DNA of 64,000 nucleotides from Citrobacter sp. Cu233 (lineage in GTDB: Bacteria; Pseudomonadota; Gammaproteobacteria; Enterobacterales; Enterobacteriaceae), in contig NZ_JAOWIF010000031.1 of the NCBI RefSeq assembly GCF_030332225.1, forward strand, positions 248,001-312,000, read 5' to 3'. Shown here piece by piece: positions 63,991 through 64,000 of the stretch (position 1 is its first letter; each line of letters starts with the position of its first letter). A program made the position numbers and the translations under genes. A model generated the notes under the pieces. It was not told the origin of the DNA, did no database searches, and saw nothing but the letters and a program-made list of their open reading frames with translations.

Positions 63991-64000
63991 AACGGGACTT

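Overview
This window is conserved core chromosome from a member of the Enterobacteriaceae. Gene order and protein sequences follow the Escherichia coli K-12 argW-to-nuo region almost gene for gene (on the opposite strand). Details such as the NuoC segment, the nitrogen-regulated argT-hisJQMP block and the absence of the yfc fimbrial cluster are closer to Salmonella and Citrobacter. My best guess is a Citrobacter or close relative; this is inferred from remembered family sequences, not from a search.

Layout. Bases 1-545 are the worn edge of an integrated element: an unidentified gene tail and a truncated P4-type integrase beside tRNA-Arg(CCU), argW. Next come yfdC, mlaA and the fatty-acid block fadL / yfcZ / fadIJ, with three FadR-like operators. 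From 8.5 to 16.5 kb lie sixA, smrB, prmB-aroC-mepA-yfcA-epmC-yfcL and mnmC. fabB follows, with adjacent FadR- and FabR-like sites. Then come yfcJ, flk, pdxB-usg-truA-dedA, accD, folC-dedD and cvpA-purF (with a PurR box), and ubiX. At 30.4-34.7 kb is the basic amino-acid ABC transporter argT / hisJQMP, with two sigma-54 promoters and one NtrC-like site. From 34.7 to 39.9 kb are a GNAT acetyltransferase where E. coli has rpnB, yfcH-folX, yfcG, yfcF, yfcE, yfcD and a heavily deleted yfcC. ackA-pta, yfbV, yfbU, hxpA, yfbS, yfbR, alaA and lrhA lead to the NADH dehydrogenase I operon nuoA to nuoL. The window ends before nuoM.

How the genes work together. Fatty acids enter through FadL and are oxidised anaerobically by FadIJ, while AccD and FabB serve synthesis; FadR sites link the two directions. 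Pta-AckA handle acetyl-CoA overflow. The nuo genes build the proton-pumping NADH:ubiquinone oxidoreductase, with the LysR regulator LrhA upstream. ArgT and HisJ deliver lysine, arginine, ornithine and histidine to the shared HisQMP channel under nitrogen control.

No CRISPR array, intact prophage, insertion sequence, defence island or obvious new multi-gene system is visible. The best second looks are non-coding or decayed: the integrase scar at argW, the yfcC remnant, the structured repeat-like element between nuoL and the expected nuoM, the GNAT replacement with an inverted repeat at its start, a perfect 15-bp hairpin after purF, and the long AT-rich region before lrhA.
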